Shown here: positions 17,501 to 24,978 of the stretch, one piece after another
Position numbering within the stretch: position 1 is the stretch's first letter
How the letters are laid out: the number at the start of each line of letters is the position of its first letter
Assembly (NCBI GenBank): GCA_009777345.1
Contig: WRMB01000015.1
Coordinates: 1-64,000, forward strand
Reading direction: 5' to 3'
Source of the DNA: Micrococcales bacterium
GTDB taxonomy: Bacteria > Actinomycetota > Actinomycetes > Actinomycetales > Cellulomonadaceae
DNA: 64,000 nucleotides
Translations under genes and position numbers: made by a program
Notes under the pieces: model-generated
Seen by the model: only the letters and a program-made list of their open reading frames with translations
Database searches by the model: none
What the model was told of the DNA's origin: nothing

Positions 17501-19248
17501 GGGACGAGGGCGGGCGGCCCGCCGATATCGTTTCCCCAGGTGCCGCTCCCGTCGACGAAGGTCAGCCCCGTGCCGACCACCACCACCACGGCCGCCGCCC
17601 ACAGCCGCCGCCCCGAGCGCACCAGGGGCGCCACCAGGGCGCTCACGACCACCAGGGTGCCCACGGCCGCCAGCGCGAACGTCGTGTTGTTGAACCCGTA
17701 GAACCGCCCCGCCAGCAGCGACGACGACCCGAACACCGCGGAGGTCTGCAGCTTCGAGCCGGTGAGCACGTCGACGACGACGACCGCCGCCGTCACCCCC
17801 GCGACCAGCCCAGCCGGGCCGAGCAGCGACCGCCGCCACGGACCGGTCAGGGCCAGCGCGACGATCCCGGTCGCGACGCAGGCCGCCGCCGTGACCAGGG
17901 CCGCCGCGGGCGAGACCGCGCGCCACCAGGGCACCAGGTTGGCCAGCAGCAGGCTGACCGGGATCGCGGCGACGGCCAGCCCGGCCAGCCGCAGCCAGTG
18001 CAGCACCCGCCGCCGCTGCGCCTCGTCCGTCCGACGGCCGGGCGGACGGGCCAGCCCGAACCACACCGCGGCGAACAGGACGATGTTCACCGCCACCACG
18101 CCCAGGTAGAACCCGGAGACCAGCGGCTGGACCACGCTGGCGTGCTCGGCGTCGTCGACCAGTCCCGCGACGCCCTCGCCGGGCGGGCTGCGCCGGATCG
18201 GCGCGCCGATGACCCACGACGGCCGCTGCGCGCCCCCCATGCCGAGCCGTCCCAGCAGGGTCGCGGTCACATCGGTGCCCAGCACGGTCCCGGTCTGCCG
18301 GGTCGAGGCGGAGGTGAGCAGGCCCGGCGACGACGCCCGGGGCCGCCCCCAGGCCGCCACCTGGAGGCTGGGTTCGTCACCCCGGTCGGCCAGCGACATC
18401 ACCAGGACGTCCGCCTCGGAGGCTCCGGCCAGCGCCGCCCCCAGCGCCTCGTCCACCGCGCTGGCCGAGGCGTCGTCGTGGACCACGCCGAGGTCGACGA
18501 CCACCAGCCGGGCCCCGTCGCGCAGGGCACCGGAGACCAGAGCGGTCAGCGCGGCCGGGTCCTCCGGCCGGGGCGACCAGCGTTCTGGGGCGGTCCCGTC
18601 GGTCCGGGCCAGCGCGACGGCCGCTCCGGGGCCGATCCCGGCCACCCTGACCTCGGCCTCGGCCAGCGTGTCCCCCAGCTGACCAGGCTTGCCGTACTGG
18701 TCCTTCGCGGCGGCCTGGAGGTAGTCGTCCCAGGCAGCGACCTGGCCCTCGACCGGTCCGGTCAGCTCCCGGCAGCCGTCGCTGTGCGGCAGGTCGGCCG
18801 CCCGGTAGCCGGCCGAGACCGCCAGCCACCCGTCCGCCGGGCAGGTCGTGTCCCGCACCGAGCGCACCGCCGCGTTGCCGATCGCCCAGGTCTCGCCCAG
18901 CGCGGCCAGCGCCGGGGTGACCGACGTGGACACGTCCGACCAGCGCAGTCCCGCGGTGCCGAGCAGCACCACCGGCCGGGGGAAGTTCGGTTCGCGGATC
19001 GGTCTCGGGTCGGGTGGCGGGACGGGTACGGGGGCCGAGACCGGGTGGCTGGTCTGGCCGGACGCCGCCGCCGGTCCCGTACCGGGCCCGAGCAGCAGCC
19101 CGGCCACGAGCGCGAGCAGGCCGGTCGTCGCGACGACCCGACGTCGGCGCCTGCGACGCGCGGCACTCTCGACCGGTTCGGGAGAACGAGCAGGCTCGTC
19201 CTCTCGGCTCAGTCGGGTACGCACCGGTCGGCTCAGTCGGGTACGCAC
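14524..19248 (-). CDS. giant membrane protein, two fused alkaline-phosphatase-like/TM units
   Basis: A 1574-residue envelope protein built of two similar halves. Each half has an extracellular part with a VVLLG-x-GLRW strand, a WLAVSAGYR / WLAVSSGAR box and repeated PGL..TS.TRQ..V..TDV segments, as in alkaline-phosphatase-superfamily folds, and then a block of membrane helices with a GRFYGFNNTTFALAA / GRFYGMNNQAFALFT signature. The first half covers about residues 40-790, the second about 790-1560. A signal or anchor helix lies near residues 35-58. The role is unknown; the domain pattern suggests action on envelope polymers or lipid-linked groups. It ends convergent to the toxin module and lies downstream of GH15 and deacetylase genes on the same strand. 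Confidence 0.7.
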   Translation of the reverse strand: MRTRLSRPVRTRLSREDEPARSPEPVESAARRRRRRRVVATTGLLALVAGLLLGPGTGPAAASGQTSHPVSAPVPVPPPDPRPIREPNFPRPVVLLGTAGLRWSDVSTSVTPALAALGETWAIGNAAVRSVRDTTCPADGWLAVSAGYRAADLPHSDGCRELTGPVEGQVAAWDDYLQAAAKDQYGKPGQLGDTLAEAEVRVAGIGPGAAVALARTDGTAPERWSPRPEDPAALTALVSGALRDGARLVVVDLGVVHDDASASAVDEALGAALAGASEADVLVMSLADRGDEPSLQVAAWGRPRASSPGLLTSASTRQTGTVLGTDVTATLLGRLGMGGAQRPSWVIGAPIRRSPPGEGVAGLVDDAEHASVVQPLVSGFYLGVVAVNIVLFAAVWFGLARPPGRRTDEAQRRRVLHWLRLAGLAVAAIPVSLLLANLVPWWRAVSPAAALVTAAACVATGIVALALTGPWRRSLLGPAGLVAGVTAAVVVVDVLTGSKLQTSAVFGSSSLLAGRFYGFNNTTFALAAVGTLVVVSALVAPLVRSGRRLWAAAVVVVVGTGLTFVDGSGTWGNDIGGPPALVPAFLVLALLLARVKITWRRVVAMLGVATVVTTVFAVVDWASSPDERSHLGTFVQTLVRGGLQPVVERKASANLSVVEGSLPLTLLTLAGCAFVVAASVRPIRRMLLAADGERYAWLSRGTALSRLGQAAPTLVPCLVATGTVLGIGLLVNDSGIAIPALGVAVVVPLVIATCAGWMTGLAPADPHEVVQHSPGRTRSRAGTVGLQVAAGFGAVRRSVRPPLVVVGLTVVALAAVLVPTLGPGPASTADPTVSGRPVVLVGVTGLRWEDVGAFATPALWDLSRNHAVGQVVVRSAGSRACPLDGWLAVSSGARLAGPRPDGHCATVLDPVGVGPAASVRAWPDYQQAAATQSFSAQPGLLGDTIRAEQVTVTAVGPGASVAVADSEGVVAGTYHRLPEGRDDLTAVVSEALTSSALVVVDAGTVRDAGYETVAPDLADPDSSDPLAQPADEPPGPVLLTRPDRADQVKAVDERIGAVLAATKGTEATVLVVSLADSGRVSLRLAAVSGALPGTDQSAVGLLTSASTQQPGLVQATDVLPTLLAGLDVPTGSMNLGGAALSTTGPVAVGERMAALRDISRQSSQIGRVSGVFADRLMATQVLFMVLGTAVLVGATVLARSGRRDWFTSLDRGQAVRVALVALRVAAVAVAALPVASFLTNLTGWWRSPTPLATFWSALTGIVLAVVVLAFAGPWRRSAVGPVAVVAVLTLGVLLVDVVALGSRLVVDSPLGTSRIVAGRFYGMNNQAFALFTVAGLIVAGLVARALRAYGQRTAALLAVLGVGAVVVVVDGAPGLGADFGGPPAQVTAFALLAIAVAGWRVRRVVVLGVLGGAAAITGGFAVVDYLRPPESRTHLGRFVATILAGGWYEVVGRKLEANLRMLTRVQYTGPTVLGALLTFWLCSPLRRFARLAALRGRLGGLLHDEPLLAPTAACIAVALGIGFAVNDSGAVIPAIGLTLAFPALLMLAASWLDGQLRDDQPAAGALDKRAREQR

Positions 19249-19340
19249 CGGGCAAGCCTACGGCTGCTCGGCGACCGGCCCGTCGCCGTCGGGGGCGCGT
19301 TCACCATTCTTGCACCCGGGTTCCCACTCGTGGACCGGCG

Positions 19341-20621
19341 TCATCTGTCGGCCAGCGAGGAGCACTGCGGGTACACCTCGGCGGCCGGGACCAGCGCCCC
19401 CAGCTCGGCCTGGGTCAGCACCACCAGGGCACCGGTCCAGCCGAGCGGCGCCGGACCGGCGGGCGACCCGTCGGCCAGCACCTTCTCCGACAGCGCGCCG
19501 GCGCCGGTGCGGTGGGCGTCGAGCCACGCCAGCCAGGCCGCGGCCCGCTCGTCCTGGCCGTCGGAGGCCCAGGCGTAGGCGAACAGCGCCGTCTCCGGCG
19601 TCCACGAGATGCCGTCGTCCTTCCACTTCTGGCCCGGCTTGATACCACCGGCCCCGGTGGTCAGCAGGCGCTCGGCCCGGGCGGCCGCGGCGCGGGCACC
19701 GGGCGGCCACTGGCCCAGGAACGCCGGGGACGTCATGGCGACGGCGGCGTCCACAGCGCTGGTCCGCGACAGGCGCGGGTACCCGTGCGGGGCGAACTCG
19801 GCAGCCAGCACCGCCGACAGCCGGTCGGCCAAGGCGGTCTCTCCGACCGCCCGAGCCCCGGCCAGCAGGGGAGCCACCGTCCCCAGCGTCAGCTGCTTGG
19901 TGCTGGTCTCCCAGTAGTCCGGCGACGGGCGCACAGTCTCTCGTGAGCCGGTGCCGTCCGGGCCGATGGCCGCCTCGACCGCTGCGACGCTGCGCTCCCG
20001 CAGCCTGGTGAACCGGGCCTCGAGCGTCGGCCGCTGGTCGGCCGGGGCGGCGTCCAGGACGACCCCGAGCGCCCACAGCACCCACCCGCTGCCGTCCAGC
20101 TGGGGGGCACGACCGTCCGCCACCGGGGTGCCGTCGGTGTGGTAGCGGGCCTCGAAGGTGCCGTCGGCGTGCTGGACGGCGTCCAGGAAGTCCAGCACCC
20201 GGGCGGCGTCCTCGAGGTGGTCGGCCACGGCGAGGGCCGCCGCCGTGAACGACGCGTCCCGCGGCCAGACGTAGTGCCACTTCGCCGGGGCCCAGGCGGC
20301 GACCGTCCCGCCGCGCTCGGTACCGAGCCCGCGCAGGTCGGCCAGCGCTGTGTCGGTCATCGCGGCGTGGTCGCCGACCGCCGCCTTGCCCGCGCACAGC
20401 CACCGGTCGGGAACCTCGCCGCGCACGTGGCGCTCCACCAGGGCCGGACGCTCCGGGTCGGCCGGGGCCAGCGCGGCCGTCGTCGTGCCGACCGCCGCGG
20501 CCAGGATCACCGCCGCGGTCCGGAGCCGCGCCGTCGACCGCCACGGCGCCCGCCGGACGCTGTCAGGGAGACCGTCGGACGTGGGAGACGCTGACCGGCC
20601 TCCGGTCCTCGCGCGTGCCAT
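19341..20621 (-). CDS. exported GH15-like glucoamylase-family protein
   Basis: A 426-residue protein with an N-terminal membrane anchor or signal (residues about 32-52) and an (alpha/alpha)6-type glycosidase fold. YVWPRDASF at residues 117-125 is the family 15 signature around the substrate-binding Trp and Arg-Asp pair; IKPGQKWKDDGISWTPETALFAY contains an acidic residue at the place of a catalytic Glu. It may trim alpha-glucans outside the cell. It is shorter than typical glucoamylases. It lies between the deacetylase and the duplicated membrane protein on the same strand. Confidence 0.65.
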   Translation of the reverse strand: MARARTGGRSASPTSDGLPDSVRRAPWRSTARLRTAAVILAAAVGTTTAALAPADPERPALVERHVRGEVPDRWLCAGKAAVGDHAAMTDTALADLRGLGTERGGTVAAWAPAKWHYVWPRDASFTAAALAVADHLEDAARVLDFLDAVQHADGTFEARYHTDGTPVADGRAPQLDGSGWVLWALGVVLDAAPADQRPTLEARFTRLRERSVAAVEAAIGPDGTGSRETVRPSPDYWETSTKQLTLGTVAPLLAGARAVGETALADRLSAVLAAEFAPHGYPRLSRTSAVDAAVAMTSPAFLGQWPPGARAAAARAERLLTTGAGGIKPGQKWKDDGISWTPETALFAYAWASDGQDERAAAWLAWLDAHRTGAGALSEKVLADGSPAGPAPLGWTGALVVLTQAELGALVPAAEVYPQCSSLADR

Positions 20622-20726
20622 CGGCAGACCTCTACGTAGGAACCCCTCTGCTGGCCGGAATTGTACCTGGGTACCGCCAGGACCGGTCGGCGTGGTGCCG
20701 ACCGAGGGGCGTTCGGTGGATCAGGG

Positions 20727-21566
20727 TTAGGGCGGGTCAGGGCTGGCGAGCAGCTCGGACACGGTGACGTACCGGTAGCCCGCCTGGTCCAGCTCGGTGA
20801 GCAGGTCGTCGATCCGGTCGAGCAGCTCGGGGGTGACGTGGCCGCGACCGTCGTGGCACATCACGATCGCGCCGGGCTGCAGGCGCTGGGCCAGGCGGTG
20901 GGTGTCGCTGTGGTCGTCCAGCCGGTCGGACCACAGGGCGATGGTGTAGCCGCGGGTGGCGGCCGCTCCCAGCCCGGGAGAGTCGATGCGCCCGTACGTC
21001 GGGCGGAACAGCCGCGGCTCGGCACCGACGGCTCGCAGCGCGGCCTCGGCGCGGTCCAGGTCGGATTCGATGGTGGGTCCGTCGTCGAGGATCAGCGTGG
21101 AGTGGGACCAGCCGTGCAGGCCCACCTCGTGCCCGCCGTCGAGCACCTGGCGGACCACCTGCGGGTGGGTCTCGACGGACTCGCCCAGCTCGAAGAACGT
21201 CGCGGTGGCGTGGTGCGCGGCCAGCACCTGGAGCACCTGGACGGTGCCGTCGGGGTCGGGGCCGTCGTCGAAGGTCAACGCCAGCAGCCTGTCGGACGGA
21301 TCGGCCTGGACCCGCCAGACGATGTCGAGGCTGACGCCGGTGCTCACTCCGACCGGGGCCGGGAAGGTGCGGTCGGTCGGGCTGAGCCGGGTGGTCTGGG
21401 GGCTGGCGGCCTGCCCGCCCACGGCCAGGCCGCCGGTGAACAGCATCAGGCCTGCGGCGAGCCTGGCCGCCCACCGCCAGCCACGACGGCCACCGGGCGG
21501 CGTGGGTGCGACCGCCGGGGGGCAGTCGTCGACGAGGGGCCGAGGGGCCGTGATCACGTGCGTCAT
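20727..21566 (-). CDS. polysaccharide deacetylase (NodB domain)
   Basis: A 279-residue membrane-anchored NodB-family protein. The metal site is visible as LTFDDGPD (residues 97-104) and HGWSH (151-155), and the late motif IVMCHDGRG is the catalytic-His region. An N-terminal helix near residues 31-50 anchors it so the enzyme faces outward. It would remove acetyl groups from peptidoglycan or another N-acetylated glycan. The start at ATG 21566 has no strong ribosome site. Confidence 0.85.
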   Translation of the reverse strand: MTHVITAPRPLVDDCPPAVAPTPPGGRRGWRWAARLAAGLMLFTGGLAVGGQAASPQTTRLSPTDRTFPAPVGVSTGVSLDIVWRVQADPSDRLLALTFDDGPDPDGTVQVLQVLAAHHATATFFELGESVETHPQVVRQVLDGGHEVGLHGWSHSTLILDDGPTIESDLDRAEAALRAVGAEPRLFRPTYGRIDSPGLGAAATRGYTIALWSDRLDDHSDTHRLAQRLQPGAIVMCHDGRGHVTPELLDRIDDLLTELDQAGYRYVTVSELLASPDPP

Positions 21567-21763
21567 CGGCAGGCCCCGCCCGGGGATCTACGGTTGGTCA
21601 TGGGTGTGACGTTAAGGGTGTGGTCCGAGGGTTGTCGTCGTGCTGAGGTGGCGGTCGAAGTCCTTCTGGGGGACGACTCCAGGAACGTACCAGAGAGCCG
21701 ACCGGGTACGGACGGCGCTGTGCGGCGTCGTAGGCTCGACCCGCCGAACGTACGGAGGAGACG

Positions 21764-22714
21764 ATGAACCGACCGCGCTACGCCTACCTGGGACCGGCGG
21801 GCACGTTCACCGAGCAGGCCCTGGGCCAGGTGGCGTCCCCCGACCGCGTGCAGTACCTGCCCCAGCCCGACGTGACGTCGGCCCTGGACGCGGTGCGGCG
21901 CGGCGCCGCCGACTTCGCGGTGGTGGCGATCGAGTCGACCGGCGAGGGCGGGGTGACCGCCACGCTGGACGCCCTGGCCAGCGGCAGCCCGCTGGCGCTG
22001 CTGCGCGAGATGCTGGTTCCCGTGCAGTTCGACCTGGTCGGCGCGCCGGGCACGACGCTGGCCGGTGTGGAGCGGGTCAGCGCCCACCCGCACGCCTGGG
22101 TGCAGTGCCGCCGCTGGCTGACCGAGCACCTGCCTGGCGCGGTGCACGTCCCGGCCACGTCGAACACCGCCCCGGCCGTGCTGTTCGCGAACGAGCGGGC
22201 CGAGGGACCGGCACTGTCGTTCGACGCCGCCCTGGTACCGCCCCCGGCAGTCGAGGCCTACGGCCTGACCGTGCTGGCTCGTGCGGTCGCCGACAGCGCC
22301 GGGCTGGTCACCCGGTTCGTCCTGGTCGGCCACCCCGGCGACGTGCCGACCCCCACCGGGGCCGACAAGACCACGCTGGTGGTCCACCTGCCCGACGACG
22401 AGTCGGGTGCCCTGATGAACATGCTGGAGCAGTTCACCGTGCGCGGTATCAACCTGTCCCGCATCGAGTCCCGCCCTATCGGCGACGCCCTGGGCCGCTA
22501 CTCGTTCTCCATCGACTGCGAGGGTCACGTCGCCGACGCCCGTATCGGCGAGGCTCTCATGGGCCTGCACCGCACCTGCCCGTACGTGCGCTTCCTGGGT
22601 TCTTACCCTCGCGCCGACCAGATCGCCCCGACTGTCTCGCTGGCCACCTCCGACCTGGCCTTCGACGACGCCCGCCGCTGGTTGGACGCCCTGCGCACCG
22701 GCGACGCCAGCTGA
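21764..22714 (+). CDS. pheA: prephenate dehydratase
   Basis: A 316-residue monofunctional prephenate dehydratase that makes phenylpyruvate for phenylalanine synthesis. The catalytic domain opens with YAYLGPAGTFTEQA and ends with the substrate motif GLVTRFVLVG; the C-terminal ACT domain carries LSRIESRPIG, the feedback site for phenylalanine. The ATG is preceded by CGGAGGAGACG. A possible -10 TAGGCT lies about 28 bases upstream. No chorismate mutase part is fused. Confidence 0.95.
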   Translation: MNRPRYAYLGPAGTFTEQALGQVASPDRVQYLPQPDVTSALDAVRRGAADFAVVAIESTGEGGVTATLDALASGSPLALLREMLVPVQFDLVGAPGTTLAGVERVSAHPHAWVQCRRWLTEHLPGAVHVPATSNTAPAVLFANERAEGPALSFDAALVPPPAVEAYGLTVLARAVADSAGLVTRFVLVGHPGDVPTPTGADKTTLVVHLPDDESGALMNMLEQFTVRGINLSRIESRPIGDALGRYSFSIDCEGHVADARIGEALMGLHRTCPYVRFLGSYPRADQIAPTVSLATSDLAFDDARRWLDALRTGDAS

Positions 22715-22907
22715 CCGGCGGCTCCGGACGGATCTGTGCTCGTCGATATCGGTGAGTACGACGATGTGCTCTGCGGTGCTCGTCGACGCGGAACGCAGAA
22801 ATGCTGCGGTGTCGGTCCACTGGTGGGTCATCGTCGGGGATCTTCGCTCTTCGGCGGGACGACAGGAACCGTCGTCGGCCCCAGGAGGCCCGCCCAAGGT
22901 CGACGTT

Positions 22908-23204
22908 TCAGCGCGTCCGGCCGCGTCGTTCGAGGATGTGCGTGCCGTCGCCGCTCCGGCTGCCGTCGACCAGCAGCTCTCCGTCCACATAGAGCGAGCA
23001 CCTTACTTCGAGAGAGTTCGACGTCAGCAGTGCCTTGAGTCTTTCGCCGCTCCCCAGCGCACCGTCGAGGCAGGCTCCGGTCCGGGAGACGCTACCGGTG
23101 CTGACGTCCTGCAACGAACCGTTGACGTGCAGCTCTTCGCTGGAGGGTGTGTTCAGCACCGCAATCTCGTCCTCGCCGTACAGGAACTGCCACCTCTGTG
23201 CCAT
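22908..23204 (-). CDS. hypothetical 97-residue protein
   Basis: A small acidic protein (MAQRWQFLYGEDEIAVLN at the start) read from an ATG with an excellent ribosome site, AGGAGGAAACC. No signal peptide or membrane segment is present, and I do not recognise the family. It contains a beta-rich C-terminal half (LEVRCSLYVDGELLVDGS). It lies on the same strand as, and downstream of, the three I36-module secreted proteins, with a strong terminator between, so it has its own transcript. A role as a cytoplasmic partner is only a guess. Confidence 0.55.
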   Translation of the reverse strand: MAQRWQFLYGEDEIAVLNTPSSEELHVNGSLQDVSTGSVSRTGACLDGALGSGERLKALLTSNSLEVRCSLYVDGELLVDGSRSGDGTHILERRGRTR

Positions 23205-23320
23205 GGTTTCCTCCTGGAACGGTCGGCGCGGCGCCACGGTCGGGACGACCCTACCTGGGAACCGGTGGTAATAGTGTGAACCTCCTGCAGGTGCGCTGCG
23301 GAGGGTCGGTGTGAGACCGT

Positions 23321-23368
23321 CTCGGTCGGGTGGCGGCCTGCAGAGGAACAGGCCACCACCCGGCCGAG
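23321..23368. terminator. strong hairpin behind the I36/CHAP gene
   Basis: A 20-base arm (23321-23340) pairs with 23349-23368 around an 8-base loop, allowing two G-T or mismatched positions. It stands 49 bases beyond the stop of the CHAP gene on the minus strand and before the 97-residue gene. Confidence 0.75.
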
Positions 23369-23416
23369 GGGCTCATCGGCTCAGCGACCTACGCGCTGTG
23401 ACCTCGGCGGAGGAGA

Positions 23417-24274
23417 TCACCCCTTGCGCCAACGGCCAGCGTACGGCTTCGACGCATTGACCTCGTCGAACGGGGTGAGCTTTGCTGCGTACGTTCCCCA
23501 GTTCTGGTGGTAGACCTTGCCGCTGTACCAGATCCCGATGTGGCCGTAGGGCGAGTGGTCCCATACCAGGATGTCACCGTCTTTCAGGTCGGTCTTGCTC
23601 GTCGACCAGGTGAATCCCAGCCTCTTCATCTCAGTGCCGGCGTAGAGGTCCGCTCTGTAGTCGCGTGCGTTCCCGTAGACCTGGCCGATCCCCCACCTCC
23701 AGTTCATGTACTTGGACACCAGGCTGACGCACTGCCCTTTGTGGGTGCCGTTGACGTTCGGCCATGCCTGTCCTTTGGTCAGGTCGTAGAACTGGGCCAT
23801 GGTGGTTGAGGGCTGTGTAGTGGGGGGTGCCGTCCCCATGAACCGGTGGGAGGCGTTGTTGTTCTTGAGGTTCGTCCCGGCGGGGGTCGACCTGAGGTTG
23901 GTGAGGTTGGCCCGGGTGTTGGGGGCGAGCTCGACGTACGGGCCTGCGTAGTTGCTGTTGTAGTAGACCCGGACGTACTGGTTGGTGTTGTTCTGTGCGC
24001 TGGCGGCGTCGTTCTTGATGCATCGGCCCTTGCCGTCGCCGGCGCCCTTGTACTCGTAGCAGGAGGGCTGGGTGGTGCCGTAGTCGGCGACAGAGGCGGT
24101 GAAGTCCGACACCGAGCCTTTGTAGTCGGTGTTGTAGAAGTAGCAGAACTCGCCCGGGTCGCACTTTCCGTCGCGGGCCGCCGCCTGGCTCGGTTCGGCC
24201 TGGAGGCTCACGAGCCCCGCTGCTGCCACCGTGGCGGCCGCCAGCATCGCCGACACTTTCGTACGTAGTCTCAC
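23417..24274 (-). CDS. secreted I36-module protein with CHAP amidase domain
   Basis: A 285-residue exported protein. A signal peptide (residues 1-33, cut after SQAAA) is followed by a peptidase-inhibitor I36/crystallin-like module (about 38-145; GEFCYFYNTDYKG, then VYYNSNYAGPYVEL), a short Pro/Thr linker, and a CHAP domain with the catalytic Cys at 182 (GQCVSL) and His at 245 (GHIGIWY). CHAP domains cut peptide bonds or the amide in peptidoglycan. GTG 24274 behind GAAAGGAC is preferred to the longer frame. The I36 part is identical at DNA level to that of the third gene in this cluster. Confidence 0.8.
   Translation of the reverse strand: MRLRTKVSAMLAAATVAAAGLVSLQAEPSQAAARDGKCDPGEFCYFYNTDYKGSVSDFTASVADYGTTQPSCYEYKGAGDGKGRCIKNDAASAQNNTNQYVRVYYNSNYAGPYVELAPNTRANLTNLRSTPAGTNLKNNNASHRFMGTAPPTTQPSTTMAQFYDLTKGQAWPNVNGTHKGQCVSLVSKYMNWRWGIGQVYGNARDYRADLYAGTEMKRLGFTWSTSKTDLKDGDILVWDHSPYGHIGIWYSGKVYHQNWGTYAAKLTPFDEVNASKPYAGRWRKG
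23831..24207 (-). repeat. 377-bp identical I36-module repeat, copy 1
   Basis: The DNA encoding the I36 module and the end of the signal peptide is the same, base for base by inspection, as 25465-25841. The sequences on both sides differ. It marks a recent duplication or gene conversion between the CHAP and M23 genes. Confidence 0.9.
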
Positions 24275-24320
24275 TGCCTTGTCCTTTCGTCGTCCTGGAT
24301 GGTGTGCTGCACGGGAGCCG

Positions 24321-24815
24321 TCAGACACGGAAGTACCCGTGGGAGGCGTTGTTGTTCTTGAGGTTCGTCCCGGCGGGGGTCGACCTGAGGTCGGCGAGGT
24401 TGGCCTTGGCGCCGGGCGCGAGCTCGACGTACGGGCCTGCGTAGTTGCTGTTGTAGTAGATCCGGACCATGAAGGGGGTACGGTTCCATACGCTGGCGGC
24501 ATCGTTCTTGACGCACCTGCCTGTACCTGGGCTGATACCGGGCTGCCTGGGATCGTCCTTGTACTCGTAGCAGGAAGGCTGGGTGTTGCCGTAGCTTGCG
24601 ATAGAGCCGGCGTGCTGCGGATGGAGATGGTAGCCGGAGGGGAAGTCCGATACCGCCCCGCCGTAGTTGCTGTTGTAGTAGTAGCAGAGCTCGCCCGGAT
24701 CGCATATCCCGTCGCGCGGCGCTGCCTGGCTCGGTTCGGCCTGGACTCCCACGAGCCCCGCCGTGGCCACTCCGGCGGCTGCCAGCGTCGCCAGCAGTCT
24801 TGTCCGTAGTCTCAT
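24321..24815 (-). CDS. secreted stand-alone I36-module protein
   Basis: A 164-residue exported protein made only of a signal peptide (cut near AEPSQAA) and an I36/crystallin-like module. It is diverged from the other two: an insert around residues 55-70 (HLHPQHAG) and a different loop DDPRQPGISPGTGR. All six Cys positions of the module core appear kept. ATG 24815 has the ribosome site GAGAGGAAAG. I36 proteins include the Streptomyces metalloproteinase inhibitor SMPI, so this one may inhibit a protease or shield a hydrolase; that is inference. Confidence 0.75.
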   Translation of the reverse strand: MRLRTRLLATLAAAGVATAGLVGVQAEPSQAAPRDGICDPGELCYYYNSNYGGAVSDFPSGYHLHPQHAGSIASYGNTQPSCYEYKDDPRQPGISPGTGRCVKNDAASVWNRTPFMVRIYYNSNYAGPYVELAPGAKANLADLRSTPAGTNLKNNNASHGYFRV

Positions 24816-24978
24816 CGTCTTTCCTCTCCATCGGTTGTTCTTGAACTGCGTGCTGCATGAGTGCAGACTGTCTCGGTCCGAGGCGTGCCTGCTCGGGTAC
24901 GGCTGTCCGAGCGGCAGCGTCGACTGGTCTCAGGATCTGGCTATAGCTCTTCCTCTCGTGGTCGGCAGTCGTTGCGCC

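Noticed and set aside
16324..19578. 1084-residue plus-strand frame opposite the giant membrane protein
   Set aside because: It is a mirror of the minus-strand gene, with Arg/Gly/Gln/Asp-rich text and no motif.
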